A DNA stretch of 64,000 bases from Halicephalobus mephisto (Eukaryota > Nematoda > Chromadorea > Rhabditida > Panagrolaimidae): assembly GCA_009193035.1 (NCBI GenBank), contig SWDT01000125.1, positions 62,001 through 126,000 of the forward strand, read 5' to 3'. Positions 45,710-58,300 of the stretch are shown one piece after another; within the stretch, counting starts at the first letter, position 1; every line of letters starts with the position of its first letter. Under the pieces are notes generated by a model. That model searched no databases and was not told where the DNA came from. It saw only the letters and a list, made by a program, of their open reading frames with translations. A program made the translations under genes and the position numbers.

Positions 45710-47592
45710 TTAGTTTCTGACCATTGGAAGTTTCCAACCGATGATCTGCTTGTCTATACTACATGTGATGAGATTGTTAGTATCGTGGTCAGGCAACCAA
45801 GTGGCTGAGCTAACCATTCGACGATGGCACTAAAAATAAATTTATTTTTTGTTGAAAATTAATCACTTACCCTTCCGTTCGTTCTTGGAAGTCTCGTAAG
45901 AGTTCTCATTCCTTTTAAATCATAAACGCTTACATGTCTGTTATCTTGAGGAATAGCAACCAAATTCTGCTGATGATACACCGATAATCGATTTGCAGAA
46001 CTATCCAATCGGACTTCAGAAATTGGACATCTCATGTTTCGTAAATCCCAAACTTTCACAGTTCTATCATCACTTCCAGAAACTATATGATGGGTAGAAG
46101 AGAAGACTGCAGATGTTACGGTACTGAAAACAAATATTATGATAAAAAACAATTTTGCAAAATTATTACGATAGAAATTTCTGAAAAATAAAAAGAACTA
46201 AAAATAGTGTGGGTGAATTCCTGAGACGAATTATCAGAATTACCGTTTCCAAAGGGTTCGTTCTCTTTGTGCGGGAATTCAAAAATTCCAAAAACGTAAT
46301 TATCATTTTTCGTTTAATTATAACTTTTTTAATGGATAATTATTAAATAATAAATAAACACTTACTCATTATGGCCTTGGAAAACTGCAACAGATTGGAT
46401 AGTATCACGGAAGTCCCACAATCGAAAAGTGAAATCTTTGGAAGCTGTAGCGACTAGTTTCCCTGATTGATGGGCATCACAATGAGTCAGATCTTGGTCG
46501 TGACCGGTCAAAACGTTTAGGATTTTCCCGTTTTCTCCATCGTAAATGTTAGCAGATCTATCCCACGAAGCAGTCAATATATGCTCGCCTCCACTGAGCC
46601 AGACAGCACTAACGACTGAGTTTGTATGGCCAGTTAATTTGAGAGAAGGATGACGAACATTTATCGGGATGTTCGATATATGTCCATCTGGAAGAACTTC
46701 ATATATGGGATAGGACAATCAAAACTCACCAAACTCGTCGCCTTTCTCAGATGCAGCATCTAAATCGTCTTCACTACTCGCATTTGGCTGAGTTCCGCTC
46801 GTCAAATGGGAGGATCTCCATAGATGAACTGTCCTGTCGCCGCTGGCAGTCAAGACTAATATTTCATCAGTGGACTTGTCTGCAGAGAGACTAATAGAGT
46901 TGACTGATCCATTATGGCCAGTATATATCAGCAAACACTGCCCGTTGTCTGCATTCCATATCTTCGCCGTCTGGTCCGCAGAAGCACTAGCAATCAATTT
47001 CACGTTGGAAACTGAGACAGAAGCCACATCCCAAACAGCATCTGTGTGTCCCGTAAAGTTCCGAGTATATCTAGCTTTTGATAATTCCGTATTCCCACTA
47101 GCTACCTTCAAACTTGTGACTAGTCTTCCAGACGAACCTCGAAAAGCCGACTTCCATTTGTGTCGCATCGCATTCGCTGCAATACATCTAACTTTTTACT
47201 TTTGAAATCACAACCAAACCTTTCTTGGAGCTCTTGGAAAGTTCTCTCATCTCGTCGGTAATGTTCGTCAATTGAGAAAAACTCGAGGATTCCGAAGGAG
47301 TAAAGCTGTCGTATCCGAAGTGGTGACTGCCGATTCTCTGTTTCACTAAAAATTCTCAGATTTAAATAATTGAGTCACAGTTCTTACGTGCAATGTTCTC
47401 CATGTACAGTGCTTCGAATTCTCGTTCGATCATTGCAAAGAGTTCATACAACTTGGCTCTGAAAATATATATCAATCCTATGAAAGTTTAATGGTTTTAC
47501 TTTTGAGGAAAACCTTCTTGTTCCAGAATATCCATTGCACCAGGTGTATGGAGTACACTATCCGTTTGACTACGAGGACGATTTCCAGACAT
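45710..47592 (-). CDS. WDR37-like WD40-repeat protein
   Basis: Seven exons (47501-47592, 47388-47458, 47220-47345, 46730-47176, 46366-46687, 45871-46123, 45710-45829) encode 476 residues, against 494 in human WDR37. The N-terminus carries KLYELFAMIEREFEALYMEN, matching the ELFGQIEREFENLYIEN block of WDR37. WD repeats follow, with FTGHTDAVWDV, IYTGHNGSVNSI, LTGHTNSVVSAVWLSGGEHI, LTGHDQDLTHCDAH and HIVSGSDDRTVKVWDL. The last repeat, RRMVSSATW to KQIIGWKLP, parallels the human C-terminus. In vertebrates WDR37 partners PACS1/PACS2 in endoplasmic-reticulum calcium handling and cell survival. The nematode function is inferred by orthology. A repeat copy lies in intron 46124-46365. Confidence 0.9.
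46214..46330 (+). repeat. Dispersed repeat copy in WDR37 intron
   Basis: It carries ACGAATTATCAGAATTACCG, then CTTTGTGCGGGAATTCAAAA and a degraded right end. It aligns block by block with 39800-39940 and 52930-53070. Confidence 0.6.
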
Positions 47593-48316
47593 TTTTATTT
47601 AGAAATAATTAAAATAGAATTTATAAATAAAATAAATACATCGACAACGAGTGCACTTGGCAGTCATTCGATATAATGGAGTAACGTTCGGATCACAACG
47701 CCAAACATGTCAATAACTCATTTCCACTGACACCAGTGCAAGTTTCTGGACATTTCCTAGAATTCCGTAGGGATTTCTGTTATCTCGTGAAAACTTCTAG
47801 AATCCAGTAAAAACTTCTGGAACTATGAAGAACCTCATGGAACAGTATAAACTTTTTCGAAATCAGATGAAAATTTCGAAAACTTTTCAGAATATGATGA
47901 AACTTTCGAAAATTTCTAAAATTAAACACTTTTGAAATCTCATGGAAATTGCTGAAGTTTTTAGTGTTTTTAGATTTTTTGTAATTCTCCGTAACTCAGT
48001 GAAAAGTTCTTGAACTTTCAAGAATCTTATGAAATCTAGAATTTTCCAGACTCTTACGGTAATTTCAGAATGTCCCGGAATTCAATGAAAATCTTCAAAA
48101 CCGTCTGAAACTAATCATTCTGAGATCTTTAAAAAGTTCTGGAAGTTTGTGTTGAGATAATTTTCCAAAAGTGCATTTTATTTTTGAAAAACATAATTTT
48201 TGAAAACATTTCTCGATTTTATAGAATTTATTACTTATATGAAGCTATAGATTTCATAATGAGAAAAAATAAATGAACTTGTTTACCAGTACTTTGAGAT
48301 TAAAATTATAATTGCC
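47593..48316. other. Intergenic region between WDR37 and globin
   Basis: The part next to WDR37 is its promoter. The stretch 47760-48170 is a TTC/GAA-phased tract whose head, in reverse orientation, lies at 48148-48170 (GTGTTGAGATAATTTTCC). No exon is seen. Confidence 0.5.
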
Positions 48317-49694
48317 TCAGGCTTCGTTCTCGGAGCTCGAGTTGCAAACTTCGGTACTTCCTTGATGAGGGAGTTGTCGATGTTGAGGCAACGATGAACG
48401 TCTTTGAACTCTGATTTGGGCGTAGTAACCGTCACGGACTGATGAAAACATAACAGCCATCAGTTGACTCCAAGCCAGTAAAGTTTCACATCGTTTGTGA
48501 GCCCCGCCGTCACATCTCACACATTCAGCGATAGCGGCGTCTGCTATGGTTGAGAAGAATTCTGGACGAAAACCATAGTTACAAAGTTGAGCATATGTGC
48601 TTCCAAATCCAATAGAAATTTCGGCAATCTGTAAATTTCCAATTAATAGTGAAAATTCGAGGAATAAACTACTTTATCTGGATCTTCGATGTTATTGACG
48701 CTTTCGGTGATGAAATTGCAGATATTTGTTGCCAGTTCTTCCACTTTCTCTTCCGATAGATAGGATATAAATAACTTAATTTCCGATCTCAAAGAACAAG
48801 CACGTTTCAAAATTAAATGACCAATGTTTTTTCTGAAATAATAATGTTAAAAAAATTCAAAATTTTCTGCAAAATTATCTCAGTAAAAATTTAGAATTTT
48901 CAATTTTGAATATGTTTTAAAAAATTCCGGAACTTTCCACAGAATTTTGAAAACGTTCACGAAATTCTTATTTTTTATGTACATAGTTGTTTAATTCACG
49001 GAAATAAACAAAAAACACGTACTTGGCGTTTTTGTAGGATTGCTGAATCCGGAGTCTGGTCAAGGACGGCAGAACTCCGTTGGACGTCCTCCGGGTGGAA
49101 CTCGAAATTGCAGAAGTACCGGAATTCTGGGCTTGTGCCATTGTCTGAAATGAAGTAATCCAATGACGAAACTGACTTTTATCTTTACCTGACAATCGTT
49201 TTTTAATTGTTGGGCACAAAGTGACCTACTTCGTCGACGACTTGCTAGATTAGCTATGTTGAGGACAGACATACCATCTGAATAAGAGCCTTTTCTCCCG
49301 GAGTAATGGTCTCCCAACGACGGAACCGACAGATGCTGACTAGTACTGCTTTGATTACTAGTTTCTGTCATTCCGCACTCATTGTAGATTTTTGTGGAGG
49401 AAATTGCATTTGTGGAGGAGTTTTTCTTTTTTACAAAGCTGTGAGGACCACTGTTCTGAACCCCATTTTCTGTGAGAATTGGAAGACTGGTAATTCCGGA
49501 ATCACTAAAATAAAAATTAATCTAACGGCTTAAATAACGACAAATACTTACTTTTCACACGAATCTGCTCTGTTTTGCTCCGAAAGCACACTTTTGGATC
49601 GTTTTTCCATTAATTTACCTTTTTTGAAATTACGTTTGTCGGATGTGACGCTTTGGGTCGTCTTCAGATTGTTCGTCGACGTCTCATTTCCCAT
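48317..49694 (-). CDS. Nematode globin with N-myristoylation signal and atypical F8 residue
   Basis: Five exons (49552-49694, 49189-49504, 49023-49144, 48673-48832, 48317-48628) encode 350 residues. The N-terminus MGNETS fits an N-myristoylation signal, suggesting membrane attachment. About 190 residues of Ser-rich, basic linker follow. The globin domain runs from about 180 to 320: LTRLRIQQSYKNAKKN, HLILKRACSLRSEIKLFISY, FGSTYAQLCNYGFRPEFF and ETLLAWSQLMAVMFSSVRDG. These match the layout of C. elegans glb proteins, where the F helix reads roughly HA-L---GF-PEF. Here the position expected to be the proximal heme-ligating histidine is Tyr259. Heme binding, if kept, would be unusual; a sensor or structural role is possible. 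An upstream open frame at 49753-49947 may be a 5' UTR exon. No specific glb number can be assigned. Confidence 0.75.
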
Positions 49695-51671
49695 TTTGAC
49701 GGAAGCTTGAAAATTAAAGTATTTATCTAAGTAACGTAAGCAAAATAACAAATCAATTAACTCGTCTTCGAAACGAGAGCTCAAATATCGGGCCAAAGTT
49801 CTGGAGCAGACGCAATCCTAGGAAATTTAAGCTATTTTTTACTTCCAGAAAAGTAGATACTTGTCGTAGAAACTGAAACTCCTCATCTGGAGCAACAATT
49901 GTCCTGTTATGAAAATTGAATCTGGGAATTGTGACAGTTACTTTCATTAAAATTTTAAAACTTTAAAAATTCGAAAAATTTAATTTTCAAATAATTCTAA
50001 AAAATCCCACTGAATTCAGAATGATTAAATTGGATTCTGAAGATTTCCACAAAATTCTGGATGTGGAAATTTTTACAGAAATCTGAGATTCTAGGAAATT
50101 ATAAAATTATAAAATGTTTCGAAATCTTCCATCGGATTCTGAAAGTTTTTGCAGAATTCTGGGATTTTCTACGGAATTTCAGACTTCTGGAATAGCTCGA
50201 ACATTTCCACAAAATTACAGAAAACTCAATAAACTTTCACATGATTCTCGAGTATTTCAAAACATTCCACTAGATTCTGAAAGATTTTAAAAAATTCAAA
50301 GGAAGTTTAATCTTGTCCTAAGAAATTTAAGCTATTTTTTACTCTCAGAAAAACCGATACTTTATCGTGGAAGCTGAAATTTTCAATCTAGAATAAAAAA
50401 GAAAATTTCAACAAAGTTCATCCAAAATTTCGGCCAGAAATGACGAGTTATCGTTAATGGTAAAATTTGATGAAACAGAAAATCTCACGATTCTAACGTT
50501 TCTTTGTAACTGACCTAAGATTTGAATTGATGTTCAAATTACAATTTGGGTTAAGGATCAAAAACTGCGCTTCAGATTCCTTCAATTTCGAAGGAGGTGT
50601 TAAAAAGAAAAAATTCAAGTGTCCGTAAACGGTCCAACCCACACACTTTGATCCTTGAGAATCTAGTCAGACGAGACGCCGTATTTCTCGATGTGCACGA
50701 GTTTTCAAATAGCCTTTGGCTGTTTTGCCATCAAAAATGTACTAACTTCTCAAAAAGTTCCGAAAAAAGAATATGAAGATTTAATTAAGAAATTGTGTCC
50801 ACAAAAAATGAAATTTTTTAAATAATAAAAATTTAATAAAAAAAATGGATTTTTAAGAAATGTTGACAAATTTCGAAAAAATTGTAAATATTTGAATTTT
50901 AGAAATTTTTATTGGATTTTAGGAAATTCCGAAATCAGTGATTTTTGGAAAATTATAATTATATCATAAAAATAAATTTTGTTATGAAATTATCTCAACA
51001 TGGATTTTTGGAATTTTTAGGATTATATGATAGTTTCAAAATCACACGACTACAGAAATCAAAAATGGAAAATCTTACGAAATTTTTCCAATACGAATTT
51101 CCAAAATCTAAAATCTTCTAAAATTACAAATTCCAACTATGGATTTTAAATATTTTCGTTGAATTTTACAGTATTTTGTGATTATAAATCTAAAAAAAAT
51201 ATTTGTTTCAGAATTACACAGAAGCATCTAGAGCTGATTGAATCGGATTAAGGAGGAGAAAAACAATGAAGGAAATCACGCCTTATAGTTGGTAATCTAA
51301 TCTGAACGGCTTTTTTGAAATAGAAAAACGGGACATGGACAACGTCGGCATTCGGCCATGGATAAAGTTTTTTCTGGACACACTTGGGCTCACCGAAAAA
51401 CGAAGTTACGCCCTGTTTACCTAATTTATCATTTATTTTCGAAGGGGATTTGGTTGTGGACATTGAAGGCTTCTGGCTACTTTCCTACGTCAATTATATT
51501 CATATATTTTAAAAATGAAAAGAATTAATTTTAAAATTCTCAAAGAAAACTGACGACAAAAGCATTACGTCACGGTTTAATCTCCGTAGTTTTCTTAAAT
51601 TACATGTTGGGCTTTATTTTCGTCAAATATTATATAACTTTTAGTCGGGATACGGTTTTTGCGAAATTGAA
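49695..51671. other. 2.0 kb intergenic region upstream of globin
   Basis: Overlapping minus frames at 49750-49947 could be 5' exon sequence. A segment of about 75 bp at 49817-49890 is repeated at 50315-50390. The stretch 49960-50290 is TTC/GAA-phased tract, and a repeat head lies at 50981-51018 (TTATGAAATTATCTCAACAT). A minus frame at 51248-51463 (71 codons, ATG start) has normal-looking composition but no recognisable domain. The region at 50560-50720 is GC-richer without an ORF. Confidence 0.45.
49817..50390 (+). repeat. Direct duplication of about 75 bp, 500 bp apart
   Basis: Both copies contain GAAATTTAAGCTATTTTTTA (49823 and 50321) and then similar CAGAAAA, GATACTT and CGT(G)GAA.CTGAAA blocks. 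The left copy overlaps the possible 5' exon of the globin gene. Confidence 0.55.
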
Positions 51672-54600
51672 TCAAATACGCCAATTTCTCCGAGGATATG
51701 ACTTGTCGCTTTTGTTGATGACACGGACATCCTCTTCATCTCGTTTTGAAGAACCACTGGATACCGTTCTTTTGTCCTGAAATCGGATTTTTATCAAAAT
51801 AAAAAATAAGTGTTTTTTCAAAGGTATCTGAAAACAAATCCGAATTTTAAATTTCAAATATTTTCAATTATTTCAAAAAAATGAAAAATGGAGATTTTTC
51901 GAAATTTCGGAGATTCTAGAATCCTCCGTGAAATTTTGGAATATTCTGAAGCCTTCTATCGGATTCAGGAAGACTCCAGAAGTTTCCATAAAGTTTTCAA
52001 AAATTGAAGTCCTAATATTAAATTCTAGAATCTTCTGCGAAATAATTTATAAAGTTAATTTATAATTTACATTTTCGTTTTTCTCTTCCGAAAGAACATC
52101 ATCTTCGTCGTCTTCTTCAAGAACGAGATCATCATCAAATTCTGATTCTGAATCTGAGGATTCTTCTTTCACTAAAAATTAACAGTTAAAAAATCCCTTA
52201 TATATTGAGATTACCTATAATTCCGAGTTTCTGACCCAGCCATCTGGCCTTCTGGACGACGTCATCCTGCATCAGTTTGAAACACATGGCAATCAAGGCC
52301 ATTCCGAAAAGCAAATACAAAGCACAAACAATTAATTTTTCCTGAGAGCCTTCGTCCAAACTCTGACCAGGCACAATATCGCCAAAACCGATAGTAGACA
52401 AAGTAATGAAGGAATAATAAGCACCATCAAATAAATTCCAGTCTTCCCAAACAGCGAATAAGATTGCCCCTCCGGCAATGAACAAAATAACAGTAATAAT
52501 GCCGACGGAAACGGGCATTTTCTCACGTCTGTAGCTTCCTCCTGCTCTTCTCAGTGATCGGATCGAGAGTTCGTCAGATCGATCACTTCGGTAACTTCTG
52601 CAATCTTCTCGGATTTTTCGAGATAAAGACGAATCCATCGAAGGCTGTTTCGGAACGAAAACTTGATGATGACTAGGTATATGATGCTGGGGTGTCGGGG
52701 GTTCGGTTTGAGAAACTCCTGGATGTAAAATCCTTCTATGTTTTTCATCAGTATATTCATCTTCATCCCAGAGATCTATTTCGTGATCTCTTCTGATTTC
52801 GTCTTTCTCATTGTCACTTACAGTAATTTGAGGTAATCGTTGATCAAGCTCGTGATATCGACCTCTGAAAAGAATTATTTTTAATCAAAATATTGTAAAA
52901 TAAAAAAATAAATAAAAAATATAAATTGATTCTCGTGGCGAATCGTCAGAATTACCGTTTCCTTTGTTCAAATAAAATCTTGAAGTTCTGCGCAGGAATT
53001 CAAAAAATACAAAATAATTGTATTATTGTAAAAATTAAAATTGTTTACAAAATTGTTTTTATATTTCTAGATTTAAAAAATTTTTAGAATATTTATAAAA
53101 AATAAGAAAACAGAACTACTGAATTTGAATAAAGAATTCTCAAAATTACTATTTTTCTTATTTTTGCTATTTTCTAGTTCTGAAAATTTAAGATTTAAAA
53201 AAACCATAATATTGTAATTTAATGAATAAAACAGACCCTTCTATAGTAGTTTCATCAAATGGAGAGGATTTTTTGAATTTTCTTCCTTTCGATTTGGAAC
53301 TCCCGGGTTGACCGTGGAAAAATGGAACATTGCCAGATCCGATCGACTTCATTTCAATAATGGCACTTCTTTCGTCTTCATTGTGGTTCAGATACCGGAC
53401 AGGTAATCCTCCTTTGGCATAAAGATCTGCATCTCGTCGCGGACAACATTTGCTGATTGTGCAAAGTCTTTTTTTCTTTTCAGAAGTCGTCAAGTACCTT
53501 TGACTCTCGTTATCACCGAAAGATGAGATTCCTGATTCATGCAGAGTTCTGTGATTGATGTGATTAGTATTGGACTTCAGAACAACATCGCTAGAAGTCG
53601 ATCTGACTTGACTACTTTTTCTTTTTCCTGGAAGAGACTGAGTGTCGTATTTTTGTTGTTCATTTCTGGTGAAACTTCGAAGACTTCTGACGCTCTTGGT
53701 GTCACTCATTGGAGGGTACTTCATCGACATCCCCCTCCTCGTCAAACTCGCATGTCTTCTGACCGCACCGTATCTCTGGTTCGATCGGGCAGACTGAGCT
53801 CTTCTGATTACAGGAGCGTTCGGATGGAACCGGAAACTAAGGGCTGCCCTTCGAATCCGTCTTCTTTTCTGCTGCCATCGGCAATATGCACAACAAACCT
53901 TGAAATAAACAAAAGTAAAGATTTGAGCGAGACTTTCAGCAATATTAGCGAGACATAGAAGCATCAACGGTATCCCGAATGTAGCATAAATAATCGTCAT
54001 TCCTCGTCCGAGAGGAGTTTTCGGACAAATATGGCCATATCCAATAGTCGTAAAAACCGTTATTGAATACAGTAATGCGCCCGAGAACGTCCACTGATAA
54101 GTCGGATGTAAGTCGTCCTTTTCATCATATCCTAAAAAAATAAAAAATGAATAATAAAATCATATATTATGTGTCAAAAAACAATATTCTTACGAAATTA
54201 TTTCAACCAGAATCTTTAAACTTTTCTAAAAATAATTTCTAGAATTTTAAAAGATAGTTTTAGAATCCTATTGAATTCTGGAATGTTTAGAAATTTAAAT
54301 TAAATTCTGGTACGTTTCTGTAAAATTCTTGGGAATTATAGAAACTTCTACAAAAGTACAGACTTTCAGAGTCCTCTATAAAATTCAAAAACATAAAAAT
54401 TTCCAAGATATAATAAAAAAACTCCAGAATTTTCTATAAAATTTCCCAATTTCAAAACCTTCTACCAACTTATAATTCAATAAATAATGAAAATACCTTC
54501 GAAATTGACAGCTGTGACTAATTGGTGTTCATAAATTTTGAGTAATCTGTTAGCTTCGGCTCTTACTTCGTTTTCTTCGATTAGATCACTTTGATCTATG

Positions 54601-54863
54601 AAATTGTACAATTGCTCCACAACATTCCAAGTATCGTTTATAATATGTCCTTGGAATTTGAGTTCTTCTGGATATTCGAGAGCTCTGAACATGAAAGCCC
54701 CCATGACGGCGTACAAGGCCACCAGAGCACATAATCCGACGTGACTGATGGTAAAACCAAGGAGCTAAAGATTAAGATTAATATTGATATGCAAAAAGTG
54801 AAAATTTACGTTTTTGGAGACGATTGAAGCCCTCAAACAAAAAGAACGGATTTCATCACGCAT
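51672..54863 (-). CDS. Two-pore-domain (TWK/K2P) potassium channel with long M2-M3 loop
   Basis: Six exons (54810-54863, 54497-54764, 53237-54131, 52215-52864, 52071-52171, 51672-51776) encode 690 residues. M1 is [26 protein letters not shown]. The first pore filter is TTIGYG at 135-140 and M2 is [22 protein letters not shown]3 begins near 522 ([22 protein letters not shown]). The second filter is TIGFG at 563-567, followed by M4 ([19 protein letters not shown]). Both filters are canonical, so a K+-selective background channel is expected. The cytoplasmic loop between M2 and M3 is about 330 residues, against some 40-60 in typical K2Ps, and is rich in Arg/Ser. The C-tail is highly acidic ([15 protein letters not shown]) and ends in a basic patch. 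The extracellular M1-P1 cap has NDT. I cannot tell which twk gene it corresponds to. Confidence 0.87.
52930..53070 (+). repeat. Dispersed repeat copy in K2P channel intron
   Basis: It carries GGCGAATCGTCAGAATTACC, then GCGCAGGAATTCAAAAAATA, then TATTATTGTAAAAATTAAAA. It shares the block order of 39800-39940 and 46214-46330. Confidence 0.6.
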
Positions 54864-55302
54864 TTTCAAAGTCAACGAAGAGACAAAGTTAACTTGTATC
54901 AGCTTTGTTCATTCCAGAGCTCATGCCTTTCGGGAAGAGCCGCCAAAAGTCAATACATCCACCCGATGCTGGGAAATGTAATGGGGTCCGGAAAGATGGC
55001 AGAATTTGGACGGATTTCGGAAAACATTTGAACAAATGCAAGTCCCGCTTGACAGATATATTTCCGACAGCATCCTTCACAAGAATAAAAATGTTTTTCC
55101 AAGTTTTTCAAGTACATTGTTTCAATTTCAATAAATTAAAAATTGACAAAGTTTTGATTGAAATATTTATTCAAAATCAAGCAAAAACGATATTTCTAAG
55201 GCTGTATCAGCATTTTGAACACTCACGGGTACAGGAGGTTTCGAAACGGGTAGTGATTTCAGATGTCATTGAATCGATATGATTGGATTTGAAGAAAGAA
55301 AA
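54864..55302. other. Short intergenic region between the two K2P genes
   Basis: This 439-bp interval contains the likely promoter of the left K2P gene. The part at 54905-55080 is less AT-rich, with open frames on both strands (plus: PFGKSRQKSIHPPDAGKC; minus: LHFPASGGCIDFWRLFPKGM), but I see no recognisable product. Confidence 0.4.
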
Positions 55303-58300
55303 TCACAAGTAGGCAGGTTGTTCAGGTCTGAGTGCCGCTAGCCTACGGAGATATTCGTTGTCTCGGTAAAAATCCGATTGGAAACTGTTGTGCCTGATGG
55401 TGCTCATTCCAGAACTCGTCTCGTCAATGAACCGAAGTTTCATCAGAAGTTCGTGGGGCTCGAATGGTCGGTCTCTAAGCTCATTGTCGAGGAAATCTCG
55501 AACATCATTCCATGTAACCTAAATAACCACATAATAACGAAAATTAGATTTGGGAATTGTTGTGAAATTGTCTCGACAAATTCCCAAAAGGTTTAAAAAT
55601 TTCCATAATTCTTGAATTCGAATAATTTTAGAAGTTCTATAGGATTTTAAATATTTTAAAAAATTGTGGAAATTTCAATGACGTTTTTGAAGAATTCAAA
55701 ACTTTTCGATGGATTCTACAAGCTTGAAGGTTTTTGAAAATTTTAAAAAATTTCTAAAATTCTTGAAAACTCCAAAATTTTTCATTGATTTTCGAGTTTC
55801 ATAAAACTCCAGTAAGTTCTGAGAACTTTCAAAAAATACTCAAAAATTTCAAATCCTTTGTAAAATTACGACGTTAAATTGCTCCAAAAATGAGGAAATA
55901 CTCACTTTTCCGCCTTTCTTCTTCCTCATGGCCCCCAGCAAAGCTACGATTTCTTTCAATTCCTCACTCATACCAAGGAATCTCTTTGCTCTGCCAAAGT
56001 AGTGGATTCTTGTAAAGTAAGCCTTCAGATGAGTCGACGCTAGATCGACACACATGGTGACGACAGCAAGTCCTAAGATGGAATGTAATTATTAAAATAC
56101 AGTACTTGTAGAAACATACCAACAATGACGAACGCCACGATTAAGGCTAGGAATATGTAGTTGGTGACTACAATGTCCCCCAATCCAACCGTAACAATGA
56201 GGTTAAATCCAAAATGGAAAGCGTGGATGAAAGACCAGTTCCGCTCCCAATTGATAAACATTGCAGAGCCCATGGAGCAATAAAGGCATATGCATGAAAC
56301 ATAGGCACCAATTGGAAACCACAATTTGTCTTCTGTTCCGTCAATACCCATAAATTCATCAATTTGACCATTGGTGGACTGCATTGATTTCCGACGGGAA
56401 TATTTTTTTCGACAAAATGTATGTAAACAAAATTCCTGAAAAGTGCTTGTAAAATAAATTAAACCAAGTTACAGTATACCTTCAATTTCCTTTTGAAAAT
56501 AGCCCATTGATTGACGGATTTGAGCAGAGTCTCAGAAAGAAATTTTCCGATGTCAGCGGCCGTTATGAACATCAATGGGATGCCGATCAGGGCGAAAATG
56601 ACCGAAAATATTTTGCCAAAATCTGTATCAACGGAGACTTCGCCATATCCACAAGTCGTGAGTACAGTAAGAACATACAGAAGTGCAGTAGGAAAAGTCC
56701 ACTTATTGTGCATGTTATCTGCATTTCCCGGATCTCTGAGTTCTTTTCTGATCGGCCTACGGTCGTCGACTGTTTCCGATATCCTCAACATGTATTCCCT
56801 AAAGTAAGTAATTCAATTATTTTAAGGCAGAAATCGACATACTGGAATCTTTCTGTCCATTCATTGTGATGGACAATTCGAACTCCGGTTTGAGCGTCGT
56901 TCAGAATCTGCCAACTGTCGGCCGTGAAATTCCTCATCAGATTCGTCACACGAACCAATTTTCGTGATCTAAATTAATTTTTCTATTTGGTTATTGCAGG
57001 ACTTTAGTTACCTCGCCATGAGCTCTGTTCTCGTCTCTAGTAACATCAATATCCATGCTCCAAAACACAAATACCCAATGAGCACTGATACCAGAATAAT
57101 ATGAGGAATTAAGATCTTGATGTACTGAAATGTTATTTTTCATTAACTTTAATCTCGTTATCTCCGAAAAAACCACTGGTAATCATGTTACTTTGAGAGA
57201 AAACCTTGGTTTGATCATTTGAATTGTTTTAGTTTGATTAATCAGACTATTACAAAAATTAGAAATCTTCATTTCCAAGAAGTTACTTTGAAAGCAATTT
57301 TCGAGATTTGTTAGAAACTTCCAAAACTAGTAGCTTTAGTAGTTTTTGAAAATTTTCACTGGATTCTGAAAGATTCTAAGAGAATCCACCAGATTCCGAA
57401 CTTTTTTATACTATTCTGGAAGTTTTCATAGAATCCTAGAATATTTTGAGAATTTCCCTGAGATTATGGAAACCTTCAAAATTTCATAAACTTCTCGGAG
57501 AATTTAGAGGTTTTCATAGGATTCTGGAAATTTTCACAGAATTTCGACCTACGGAAACTCGGCTATAATTTGTATTGCATTTCTTGAAAAATTTGAAAAG
57601 ATTTTTTTCCAAAAGTAGGGGTAAAGAATTTGATTTGTTAATACAGAATCATGTAACTAACGTTGTTTTATAACATACATTGGATTTGATTTTTTAACTT
57701 CTAAGATCTGGGATAAAAGTCTAATATGAATAATGTTGGGATATATGTTCAAACTACTATAATTTAACCCAAAATTAGTAGAATTAAATGGTTCTTATAT
57801 CGAAAAGTAGGGAACAATTTACTTGTCATATAAATAAAGTAACATGTTCCCAATTTTGTCACAGATTTTTTTCAAATTTGATACAAAACAATTTTTAACT
57901 CAATGTTTTATACACTAAACTCAACTGAATCCTAAAGTTTTGTATATCATTCCAAAATCTACAAAATGTCATTTAAATTATAATCCTGCTTCTATAGAAT
58001 TTTGAAAGGTTTTTATTCTAAAATATTCTAGAACCTTCTGCAAAATTCCGAATGTTTCTAGAGTTTTGATTATGATTCTGGCAACTTCAAGAAGCTTCTA
58101 TGAAACTCTTGAAGCTTTTGGAATCGTTCTACGAGATTCTGGAAGATTTTAAAAAATCCCAGAATTCTGGTTGTATTGAGTTAGTCGAAAACCTCGGTCT
58201 GACCACTTGAATTGCTTCAATTACATTAAAATGGACAATGTTGCTATTATTGAATGTTTATGTAATTAAAATTTTGGACACAATGCCCGGAAACAAGTAA

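Noticed and set aside
48317..54863. An operon of WDR37, globin and K2P genes
   Set aside because: Spacing between genes is 0.4-2 kb, far more than the roughly 100 bp typical of nematode operons.
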